From positions 1 to 32,753 of the forward strand of contig CAMWVV010000008.1 in assembly GCA_947177755.1 (NCBI GenBank): DNA of 32,753 bases, written 5' to 3'. The stretch's first letter is position 1. Each line of letters starts with the position of its first letter. This document shows positions 15,405-25,000 of this stretch, piece after piece. Made by a program: the position numbers and the translations under genes. Source of the stretch: an uncultured Ruminococcus sp. (lineage in GTDB: Bacteria > Bacillota > Clostridia > Oscillospirales > Ruminococcaceae). Below the pieces are notes generated by a model. The model was given only the letters and a program-made list of their open reading frames with translations, did no database searches and had not been told where the DNA came from.

Positions 15405-17459
15405 ATGAAATTAGTAATAGCAGAAAAGCCGAGTGTAGCAAAGGCAATATGCCCTGTACTCGGCACAACAACAAAGAAAAACGGCTATATGGAGGGTAAT
15501 GGTTACATAGTATCATGGTGTTTCGGACATCTTGTTGGATTGTATATGCCTAATGATTACGGCGAACAGTGGTCAGGAAAATGGAGCTTTGAACAGCTCC
15601 CCATGCTTCCGGAACAGTGGAAGTTCAAGATAAAATCCGACTGTGCTGCACAGTTTAAAGTGCTGAAAACACTGATGAATGACAGTAATGTAACAGAAAT
15701 TATCTGTGCAACCGATGCAGACCGTGAGGGCGAATGTATCTTTAGATATGTGTATAGGCTTGCAGGTTGTCGTAAGCCTGTAAAACGTCTCTGGGTGTCG
15801 TCACTTGAAGAAACAGCTATCCGTGACGGAATGAAAAAACTGAAAAGCAGTACAGAATATGATAATCTGTATTCGGCAGGATTTGCACGTGCAAAGGCTG
15901 ACTGGCTTGTTGGTGTAAACGCTTCACGACTGTTTTCAATCAGATACAGAACTCCTTTGAATCTCGGACGTGTCCAGACTCCGACACTTGCTATGATTGT
16001 AAAGCGTGACAGTGATGTAAAAAATTTTGTAAAGAAGAAATTTTTCACAGTTGATTTGAATTGCAGAAGTTTTATTGCAGTATCAGAAAGAATTGACGAT
16101 GAAAATACTGCTGAAAAAATTGCTGATTTATGTAACGGAAAAAATGCTGTTGTAACTGAGCTGAAAAAAGAAATAAAGGCTACAAATCCGCCTAAACTCT
16201 TTGACCTGACAACTTTACAGCGTGAAGCAAACAAGCAGTTCGGCTACACTGCACAGCAGACACTTAATGCACTCCAGTCACTTTATGAAGCAAAATTAGC
16301 TACATATCCACGTACAGATTCACAGTATTTATCTGACGATATGGAGCAGACTGCAACAAAAGTAATTTCAGACGTTTATAGTGTGTTTCCTGAGTTCAAC
16401 AGTGGTATTTCATACGTTCCAGATGTTAAACGCTGTATAAATAATAAAAAAGTTTCCGGACATCATGCAATTCTGCCGACTGAAAAAATCACTAAGGCTG
16501 ATTTATCAAAATTGTCCGAAGAACAGAAAAATATAATTATGCTCATCTCTGCACAGATTTTGCTTGCCACTGGAATACCACATAAATATGAAGCTGTAAA
16601 AGTAACGGTAAACTGCGAAAATACGCTGTTTATTGCCAATGGAAAAACAATAAGGGAGCGTGGTTGGAAAGCAATTGAGGAACGTGCCAAGGCGGTTATG
16701 AAAAATAAAAACAGCAGTGAAAATGAAGAAGATAATACAAAGTCGCTGCCCGAAATTTCACAAGGACAGACTTTCAGTAACATTTCCGCAAGAAAAGCTG
16801 AACATTTTACAGCTCCTCCCAAGCCTTACACAGAAGATACACTACTTTCTGCAATGGAACACGCAGGACTTGAAAATTATGATGATGATTCAGAGAAAAA
16901 AGGTCTTGGAACTCCTGCAACAAGAGCAGCAACTATCGAGGGACTTGTTATACACGGTTTTGCACAGCGTAAAGGCAAGCAGATTTTTGCAACTGAAAAA
17001 GGCGTAAATCTGATTAACTGCTGTCCTGAAGAAGTGAAATCGCCCAAACTTACTGCCGACTGGGAAATGCAGTTACAGCAGATTGAACGTGGAGAATATT
17101 CTGCTGAAGTGTTCATGAATGACATTGTTTCTTTTATAAGGAACATCTGCAAAAAGTACGGAACTATGGATACAAATGCTGTTTTTGCTGTAACTCAGGA
17201 AGAAATCGGCAGTTGTCCAAACTGCGGAAAACCTATCAAAAAGGGAAAATTCGGTTTTCATTGTACCGGAAAATGTGGTATGAATATTGCTAAAGTGTAC
17301 AATAAAGAGCTGACTGAAACACAACTGAAAAAACTGCTCGACGGTAAGGAAATTTCCTACACTGCAAATGGCAAAAAAACGGTTGTACTGCCTAAAGCTG
17401 TGAAGAATGAGTATAATGGCAAAATCTATTTTCAGTGGGAAACGCAAGGAGCATTATGA
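15405..17459 (+). CDS. topB: DNA topoisomerase III (type IA), element-borne
   Basis: 684 residues from ATG 15405, with GAAAGGA upstream. It relaxes and decatenates DNA by single-strand passage and is standard in Gram-positive ICEs, where it helps process transfer intermediates. TOPRIM motifs: EKPSVAK at the N-terminus (Glu7) and DADREGE at 104-110. The active-site tyrosine is Tyr301 in TYPRTDSQYLS. Other family signatures are GRVQTPTLAM, SGHHAILPT and GLGTPATRAATIEGL. The C-terminus carries one four-cysteine zinc ribbon (CPNCGKPIKK, then CTGKCG) followed by the usual short basic domain. Full length for the family. The stop overlaps the ATG of the downstream VirB4 remnant (ATGA). Confidence 0.97.
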   Translation: MKLVIAEKPSVAKAICPVLGTTTKKNGYMEGNGYIVSWCFGHLVGLYMPNDYGEQWSGKWSFEQLPMLPEQWKFKIKSDCAAQFKVLKTLMNDSNVTEIICATDADREGECIFRYVYRLAGCRKPVKRLWVSSLEETAIRDGMKKLKSSTEYDNLYSAGFARAKADWLVGVNASRLFSIRYRTPLNLGRVQTPTLAMIVKRDSDVKNFVKKKFFTVDLNCRSFIAVSERIDDENTAEKIADLCNGKNAVVTELKKEIKATNPPKLFDLTTLQREANKQFGYTAQQTLNALQSLYEAKLATYPRTDSQYLSDDMEQTATKVISDVYSVFPEFNSGISYVPDVKRCINNKKVSGHHAILPTEKITKADLSKLSEEQKNIIMLISAQILLATGIPHKYEAVKVTVNCENTLFIANGKTIRERGWKAIEERAKAVMKNKNSSENEEDNTKSLPEISQGQTFSNISARKAEHFTAPPKPYTEDTLLSAMEHAGLENYDDDSEKKGLGTPATRAATIEGLVIHGFAQRKGKQIFATEKGVNLINCCPEEVKSPKLTADWEMQLQQIERGEYSAEVFMNDIVSFIRNICKKYGTMDTNAVFAVTQEEIGSCPNCGKPIKKGKFGFHCTGKCGMNIAKVYNKELTETQLKKLLDGKEISYTANGKKTVVLPKAVKNEYNGKIYFQWETQGAL

Positions 17460-17755
17460 ATCTGTACAGAAGAAGCAGACCTTATGGCGGCATTGTAACA
17501 CTTATTGCGCAGGATTATACGGATATTCTGAACAATGACGAAGGTCAGAGCTGTATCTGTAATGCAGAGTTTCTCATATTTTTGAATATGAGTCCGACTG
17601 ACTGTGAGAATATCAGAAAAATGTATCATCTTTCTGATGATATGATGAAACATATCCATGATGTTTCCTGTGGGCATGGACTTCTTGCTATCAATTCCGA
17701 TTGGATTCCGTTTGAGTCAAGAGATGCTTCGGAACACATTGAATCAAGAATATGA
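17456..17755 (+). pseudogene. C-terminal remnant of a foreign VirB4
   Basis: About 99 codons beginning MNLYRRSRPYGGIVTLIAQD. It aligns in order with the end of the element's own VirB4 (LYKRARKWGGIPTGITQNVD onward): GG-I at the same place, a hydrophobic strand EFLIFLNMSPTDCENIRKMY, and GHGLLAINSDWIPFES against GSGLIYADEYGAIPFEN. Identity is only about one-third, so it is not a recent copy; GHGLL and LNMSPTD look closer to other Tn1549-type VirB4s. There are no Walker motifs, so it cannot act as an ATPase. Its ATG lies in the topB stop codon. It runs straight into a VirD4 remnant in another frame. Confidence 0.75.
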
Positions 17756-18161
17756 CAAGACTGAATCATCCCCAAATAACAAATTGTCTGTTCATGTACG
17801 CTTTATGCTTGATGAATTTGCTAACAGCGTGTATATTCCTGATTTAGAAAAACATCTTGCAGTATGTGGTTCTCACAATATAAGCGTAAATATTACATTA
17901 CAGTGTATTGAACAATTAAAAACGCTTTATAAATATTGGGATATTATACTGAATAATTGTGGCAGCATATTGTTCTTCGGCTGTCATTCAGTTGAAACAT
18001 TGAAATGCTTTTCTGACTTTATTGGTAACCAAATAAGTATTGACCAATTGAAAACAATTGATACTGACAAATGTGTTTTAAACATTCATGATATGCCGAC
18101 TTTTTACGGCAAAAAGTTTGATGTTGAGAATCATATTAACTATGACAAACTTGAAAAATAG
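17715..18161 (+). pseudogene. C-terminal remnant of a foreign VirD4 coupling protein
   Basis: A frame open to TAG 18159-18161 encodes SVHVRFMLDEFANSVYIPDL, NISVNITLQCIEQLKTLYKY and WDIILNNCGSILFFGCHSVE, matching VirD4 Walker B and downstream blocks (PVHVRCIMDEFANIGQIPDF onward in the intact gene at 2583). The VirB4 remnant ends in a different frame at 17755; the VirD4-like sequence begins around 17715-17760, so the joint lies there. Walker A and the membrane region are missing. After the block the sequence shortens relative to the intact gene and ends NYDKLEK. It is a decayed piece of another conjugation system; the exact left limit is uncertain. Confidence 0.75.
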
Positions 18162-18163
18162 TA

Positions 18164-18176
18164 TGTCATCGTGACA
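18164..18176. promoter_or_regulatory. short palindrome after VirD4 remnant
   Basis: TGTCA-TCG-TGACA, a perfect 5-bp-arm palindrome in the gap before the unknown gene at 18220. The half-sites are those of the 15079-15104 palindrome in the opposite arrangement. Short enough to be chance. Confidence 0.2.
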
Positions 18177-18219
18177 CAAATAACAGTAAAAAAACCAAAA
18201 AATGAAAGAAGTGTAACTT

Positions 18220-18684
18220 ATGAAAAAGTACAGATTAAATTATGATAAATTATTTATCGTCAAAGGTGGAATCGAGGGTTTTGAATATAAGGGTGAAATA
18301 ATTGAAGCTCTGCAAATTTACTTTGAATATCGTGTTTTAGATAAAACAGGATATGAGAAGTTTTTTATTTGCTCCGATAACGAAGAAATGACAGAGCAGC
18401 TTATTGACGGATATGATTTGAACAGCTTTTATAAATGCAGTTTTGACCGTAGCAGAAAATTGGGATATTCAATGACACCTACAGAAATAGCCCTGAAAAG
18501 CGACTATGATGTAGTATACAACGTTGATTGCTGCTTTAAAGTGCTTCGTGATGAGGAATACCCAATCTTAATCTCACATGAAGAATTTTGTGATATTCTT
18601 TTGAGCAATGCAGAGCATTTTGACATCAGCGGTAATAAGCCTACACAATCTGTTTCCTATGGTGCTAGAAAAGAAAATGTTTGA
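18220..18684 (+). CDS. hypothetical protein (154 aa)
   Basis: A soluble protein of mixed composition, MKKYRLNYDKLFIVKGGIEG at its start, with aromatic- and acid-rich middle (IYFEYRVLDKTGYEKFFICSD) and YDVVYNVDCCFKVLRDEEYP near the end. No signal peptide, membrane segment or motif I recognise. The ribosome binding site is weak (AAGAAGTG). It lies between the conjugation remnants and the polyvalent gene, an accessory position, and overlaps the next gene by 8 nt, so both are probably made together. Size and composition would suit a small cargo or immunity-type protein, but nothing in the sequence shows this. Confidence 0.6.
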   Translation: MKKYRLNYDKLFIVKGGIEGFEYKGEIIEALQIYFEYRVLDKTGYEKFFICSDNEEMTEQLIDGYDLNSFYKCSFDRSRKLGYSMTPTEIALKSDYDVVYNVDCCFKVLRDEEYPILISHEEFCDILLSNAEHFDISGNKPTQSVSYGARKENV

Positions 18685-18931
18685 TTACTGCGGACTTTAC
18701 CCTGTGGAACGAAATGACGAATATATAAAATATGCTCAGATTCATGGCAGCGACACTAAAATAAATGGCTATCCAACTGATGTTGAAATATCAAACAAAT
18801 ATATTGATTTTGATAGCACAGTTATTTTTTATGTGACTTATGAATTTGCAAGAATATACATAAATGATTATATGGACATTAGTACAATACAGCTAATTGT
18901 AGACAGATGTAAAGAATTAGGCTGGAATTGA
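18677..18931 (+). CDS. hypothetical protein (84 aa)
   Basis: Start placed at ATG 18677 (MFDYCGLYPVERNDEYIKYA), overlapping the end of the previous gene; an in-frame ATG at 18659 is possible. The product is Tyr/Asp/Ile-rich and soluble, with YEFARIYINDYMDISTIQLI near the end. No recognised family. The short overlap suggests translational coupling with the upstream unknown gene; a split single gene is less likely because the two proteins show no continuity at the joint. A reversed 12-nt copy of the 3'-end repeat core (18949-18960, CTGAAAAAGAAA) follows. Confidence 0.5.
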   Translation: MFDYCGLYPVERNDEYIKYAQIHGSDTKINGYPTDVEISNKYIDFDSTVIFYVTYEFARIYINDYMDISTIQLIVDRCKELGWN

Positions 18932-18970
18932 ATCAACAGTAATCATAACTGAAAAAGAAAAAATCATTGA

Positions 18971-18992
18971 AAAGTATTGAATTTAATACTTT
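18971..18992. promoter_or_regulatory. operator-like palindrome at polyvalent gene promoter
   Basis: AAAGTATT-GAATTT-AATACTTT, perfect 8-bp arms around 6 nt. It covers the -35 box of the promoter for the giant gene, the classic place for a repressor site. A cognate regulator is not proven; the XRE proteins at 325 and 15132 are candidates. Confidence 0.55.
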
Positions 18993-19005
18993 AAATTGGT
19001 ATAAT
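18977..19005 (+). promoter_or_regulatory. sigma-A type promoter of the polyvalent gene
   Basis: -35 TTGAAT (18977-18982), 17-bp spacer, perfect -10 TATAAT (19000-19005) with a TGG extended element. Transcription would start near 19012, at the AGGAGG of the ribosome binding site, so the leader would be only about ten nucleotides. Confidence 0.7.
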
Positions 19006-19021
19006 TAAGGAGGAAAATGCA

Positions 19022-22000
19022 ATGACAGAGAATGAGAAAATCAAAAAAGCCTTTACAGAGATACTTGATAACTACGATTGTTCATATGAAATCAATGACC
19101 TTGAAGCACTTCCGCATGACGTACAGATGCACATTGCGGAAGTATATTACCAAAGACCTTTTGATGAAGATAATCCAAATACTTACAGAATAAGCTATGA
19201 ACTTGACAGAGAGATTTTCAAGGCAATAAATATCAATGATTTCAGAAAGATAATCGGAGCGGACGAACTGAGACAGAATGGTATTGAAATTACTGATATA
19301 AAGACAACTTCATATATCGGAGGAGATTTCTATTTTGATAACTCTATGGATGATGATGATATACAGATTTCTTTCAGAGAAATTATAAAGGAAATTTCTT
19401 TTAAAAATTCCAATGATGAAAGTATGACATTTACAAGCTACAAAGATTTAAAAAAAGCACTTGATGACCCTGATAACAACTTTTTTCACAAGCCTGAAAC
19501 TGTTCAGAATACACCAGTAAGGAATTTCAGCAGTGCAGGAGCTGAAAAACTCCGTGAAATGACCGAAAGCAGTGATATGTACATTGATTTTCTGAAATTT
19601 CAGGGACGTGTGTTCAAGCACAATGCAAGTGTTGCACTTGAATTTTTCACGCAGAGACCGGAAACAAAATTCATCGCAACAAGAGAACAGTGGGCAAAAT
19701 CAAAGCGTACTGTCGCACAAGGAAGTGAAGCTATACGATTTGTTGATTCAGACGGCAAAAATACTGATTTTTATGACTTTTCACAGGTCGAGGAAACTAC
19801 TCCGCCATATCAGTGGACGATAAATAAAAGTAATGCAAATGCAATCAAATCACAGCTTGAAATACCTGAAAAAATGACGCTAATCAGCGGAGTTATAAAT
19901 TCTACCGTAAAGCCGGCACATATTACATCATGTATGTCTGCACTTGGAATACTGCCAAAGGATTATAAAGCGTTCAGCAAATCTTATTTAAACGCAATTC
20001 AGCTTGTAATTGCAGGTCGTCTTGAAATCGGCGGAAGTAATTTCAATATTCCGTCCGACCTGACAGCACTGAAAATGCTGAAAACTGAATCACAGAAGCT
20101 TGCATTTCTTACTTATGCTGCAAATACTGCCCGTGAATCACTCATGAAAATTGAAAGGGTAGCTCAGAATATAAACACAATGGAAAGGATTGAAAAAAAT
20201 GACTTACGAGAAATGGAAAACACTGACCCCGACAGAACAGAAAAACGTACCGGACGAGGAACTGCCATCAATACCTTCGGAATTACTGGAGAACAGCCTG
20301 ACAGAAGCGAAAGCAATGAGAGTGGACGGAATACTGGGTTGGGAAACAACACAGAAAGTCCCCAACGGAAAGAACACGAGATGGTTTCCGGAGTACAGAA
20401 TGAAGATGGTGGGCAGTCAGGAGTTCTGGTACAGGTTCGACCCGATATGCGGACTTTACAGCCTGAATCTGACAGAATTAGAGCCGTCGGTGGAGGAAGA
20501 ACCGATAGGGATTTATGGAATGAAGTGGATGACGTTCATGGAGGAGAATTATCCGCATCTGGTGGAGGAAATGAAGCTGTATCACAGGTATCTGACAGTA
20601 GCTCGTTCGGTGGAGAGGAACGCACAGGAGTACAGGGACTTACTGGACGACCAGTTCGCACAGGAGAATCCACGTCCGACGGACTTCGAGGAAGTGCTGA
20701 AATGGGAACAGGCGAAGATGTTTTACTCGGACAGCACAGTGATGAGGGAGATAGTTTTAGTTCCGGTGACGGAAGCATAGAAGAAAAACTAAATACAGTG
20801 TTTTCATCAGATGAAACAGAAAAAACGTCAACTGAAAAAGCTGACGTTTTTGTTTTGGATGATGAAAAAAGACTTGTGCAGATTACTGCTGAAATAGGTG
20901 AAAATCAAAAAAAATATGCTGACCTTATTAATAACGAGAATTATGAAGAAGCGACTAATATATCGCAGCAACTCACTGAACTTACTATTAAAGCAAAAGA
21001 ACTGAAAGAAAAAATACAGGCAAAACCTCTTACAAAAAAAGACGTAGACGTTATGCTTGAAATTAAACCACCGAGAAAATCCGTGCAGAATATGACCGAA
21101 ACTGATACAGCAAAAACAGTAAAACTTGAATCCATGCTTGGTAAGGGAATGGGCGAAAAATCACCATATGCTATGCGTAAAAAGGGTGGAAATAACTGGC
21201 GTAATGATGAGAGTAAAATGATAGATATTGTGGAAATTAAAACGCATAATATCTTGAAAAAGACAAAATTAGCTCGAAAAGATATAGACATTCAAAGTAT
21301 ACCAACAGGAACTTTCATAAATAATGATACAAACGCAGAAATTCCATTCGGACGAAACGGCATTGATGAAAGCATTGCTAAAGCAATTCAGGACAGCCGT
21401 AGTGTTTCTGTTGAGGCACGTATGAATGCACTTTATCATATGGAAGAAATCATCAGAGATTCTGTTTATTTTGACAGTCAGACTTCTGAATATCACCCTA
21501 AAAAATCCAAAAATAAATCTCCGAATACTATGTTTATGCATAGATTTTACGGAATAATGAAATATGATGATGATTTTTATCTAACAAATCTTGCTATTGA
21601 AGAATCATTCGATGCTGATGAAAATGGTGTCATTAAAGATACAAATAACAGTTTTTACAGCGTAAGGGACATAAAAATAACACCTGTTCAGCTACTGGGT
21701 TATCAAACCCACTCTCAAATGCCTCATGGCATCGAGGATGCTCCAACAAGTGTTAAAGTAAGTATACCACAATTATATCAGTTTGTCAAGTACTTTGATG
21801 AAAATTTTTTTGAAAATCCTAATGCTGTCGGACGTGAAGCAAGAGAAGCAGAACTTTATCAACAGGCTAAGTATGAAGATGCTCAGAACAATGACATAAA
21901 TCATACCGAAACGAAAAAACAGATTATTGAATTTGCAAAATCTAACAATATTTCTGTTCATGAAGCAATAAAGAAACTTGATGAACTTGAAGAAATATAT

Positions 22001-25000
22001 AACGGATTTCCTGCTTATGGAAAAACAAAGACAGACATAAAAAGAGCTAAAAATCCCTTTTTTGCTGAAAAAGTCAGAATAGCTTTTTCAGCAGTTTCTG
22101 AACAGGAAAATTACAGTGAAAATCAAAAACAATTCATGAAGGACTTAGAAACATTTACAATTACAAATAATGTTTCCGGTAATCCGATAGATGCAGCATT
22201 TCAAATGAACAGCAGATTCAAGGAAATTTACATAAGTGAAGAACAGGTTAATACCAATATATTTGACGGACATTTTTCGGCTGTAGCAGATAAACTTGTG
22301 AAAGAGTTCAAAACGCAAATGGAACTCCTGAAACAGGAAAAAGCACAGAAATCACCAACTGAAAAAGAAAAGAAATCAGCTCCTGAAACTGTCCAAATCG
22401 ACTTGGCAGAGGGAATTACAAATGCTCCGCAGATTCAGATAGATTCATCAGAACTTAAAATAGATATGGAGGAAATTCCGCAGATTATTTTCCTTGAAAC
22501 TGATAATTTAGACGGTAAATTTCATTTCAATGAAACTGTTTTCACTTACGATATTGAAAATGTTACTGTTAAAGTTCAGGAAAGTTCCGATAATCTGTAC
22601 GGCTTTGATAATCAGGAAACGCTTTCTGTTGAGGATGGTGCAGCACGAATCAGCGAATTACTGGAGCGTTATTCGGAGAAAAATATGCACATCAGTCTTG
22701 TGTATGAAAACGGCAAAAGTGAATCCCTCATGCAGTATATAAATCACGATTCAGATGATTATCCTATTATTAAAGCATCCCCCAACAAACAAGTACCGGA
22801 GTTTACAAATCCCAGAACTTGTACAGTGCAGGAGTATAACGATTTACTGGCAGAAGCAAGTAAAAATATTCCGGAGGGACAAGATTTTACACTGCATTTT
22901 AAAGTTGTTTTAAGTAACAAAAGGATATATGAGGAAAGGTTTAAATTAACAAAAGATACTGGAAAATTATCAGAAATTCTTCCTGCTTTTAAAAATGAGA
23001 AACAATCCGAAAGAGATTATTTAAAGGCTTTGAAAATGGTTTCAGACGAAGAAAATAGACTGACAAATTCAGAAACAATGGATGATTCAAATAATACCAA
23101 TACACCTGAAAATCCGTCTGAAAATACATCAGAAACTGTTGAAGAATCAGAGAGTCAGACTACAATCGAAAATGAGCAGAAATACCCATATGTATCTGTA
23201 AAAGCAGGTTGGAATTATGATAAATATATTGCACCTGAACTGGAAACAAGAGATTATACTGTTCCTGAATTTAATAATGCGTTGAAAAAACTGAGTGAAC
23301 GTTGGAATGGTGATGAATATGAAACAAAATCCGCTTTTGTCACACTTATAGTTCATCTGAGTGAAACAGAAAGTTTTGAAAAAAGACTATACGCAGAATA
23401 TCAGTTTGAAAGTCTTTCACAACGTCTTGATTATGATACTGACTGGCTTGATTCAGAAACAGAACTGCGAAAAGCTGTAGAAGAAGCCGAAAAACAGACA
23501 AAAACTTCTGGACTTACTGAAAAAGAAAAAGCTTTTTTAAGTGGTGAAATTACTCCGTTTATGGCTAAATCCGTGCTTTCGTGGGACGAAATTGAAAGCA
23601 TAGGATATATTATGTTTGAAAAAGGATATACAGAACGTTATGCTCCAAGGAAAAACTCAATATATGGAAACGGTCTGCATCAACCTGAGCTTTATGATAT
23701 AGTTAAACGTATGCACAAAAATGAAGATATTCGCAGAGAACTTGCCTTGTCATTGCTTGGAAATCAGCATACATTTACTACCACAAAGGGTAATGAGTTC
23801 AGCGTTGAATATGGAGAAGATTTTCTTACTGCAAAATATGGAAATGTGGAAAGACAAGTAGACTATATGGAACTTGGAAACTCTTTTCTTGTGTTGATAA
23901 ATAACGAATATAATAACATTGTTCACGACAGGACTGTGGAGGATTTACAATATGTCATTCCTAATCTAAGCACCGAAAATGCAGATAAACTTATCTCCGC
24001 CTTTGATAATTCACTAATGTACAATTGGCAGAATGATTTGCAGAAACAGCAGGAAATCAAACACTCACTTCATGATGTTCTTGGTGATGAGGAACTGACT
24101 GAAAAGGCTTTTGCTTCAATTGCTGAGATGAAGTATAATTACAAGCCTGATTTGAAGCAAAAACAGACTCAAGGTACATATAAAATTTATCAGCTTCCTG
24201 ATGATGAAAAGTATCACGGTATCCGCTTTACAGGTATGAAAACTCTTGAAAATGAAGGTATACAGCTTAATTTTGAGGATTATAACCTTGTGTATGAGGG
24301 TAAACTCTCTGAGTTTAAGGGTATTGATACTCTCGAAGATTTATACAAGCAGTTTAATATTGAACATCCCGAAGATTTTACAGGTCGTTCACTTTCTGTG
24401 AGTGATGTGATAGTAACAGAAACAGACGGAGAACAGAACGCATATTACTGTGATACTATGGGATTTACAGAAATGCCTGAATTTTTCTTGGAAAAATCCA
24501 TTTCTCAGGAAAATTCTGAATCTGAAAAAAACAACATGGATTTTGTCAAAGAAACTGTTTCAGAACGTCTGAAAAATTCTGAATACTTAAAATCCTCAGC
24601 AATTTCCAATACTCCGGAAGATTTCAGTTTTACATATCATGAAGAAACTGAACGTATTCTGATAGATATGCTTGGCGAAAATATAAGTGAACCTGAACAA
24701 GTCATTATAACACAGTTAATCAATGATACAGATTTGCAGAACAATACTTTCCAGTCTTTTATGGAAGAAATATATAATGATTTCCGTAAATCTAAACCTG
24801 AAAAATCTGCTGATGACTTGAAAATCGGAGACATTATCAGATATGACAGTGGAACTTGGCGAATAACTGATATAAAAGGTGACTTTTCACTTAATCTTGA
24901 AAACACTGATAAAAATTCTGTAATGCCTGTAAGGTCGTTCATCGGCAACTGGAAAGAGCAGCTTGTGAGGGACGGATTTGAATATGTTCCAGTAAAGGAA

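Noticed and set aside
15557-16234. 225-codon open frame on the minus strand inside topB
   Set aside because: It is the antisense of a highly conserved, full-length topoisomerase region; the product is Ser/Phe-rich with no domain, and no ribosome binding site was seen.
20536-20778. 80-codon minus-strand frame within the TnpV/polyvalent overlap
   Set aside because: Pro/Ser-rich antisense of the Gly-rich linker, with no binding site; the two plus-strand frames explain the region.
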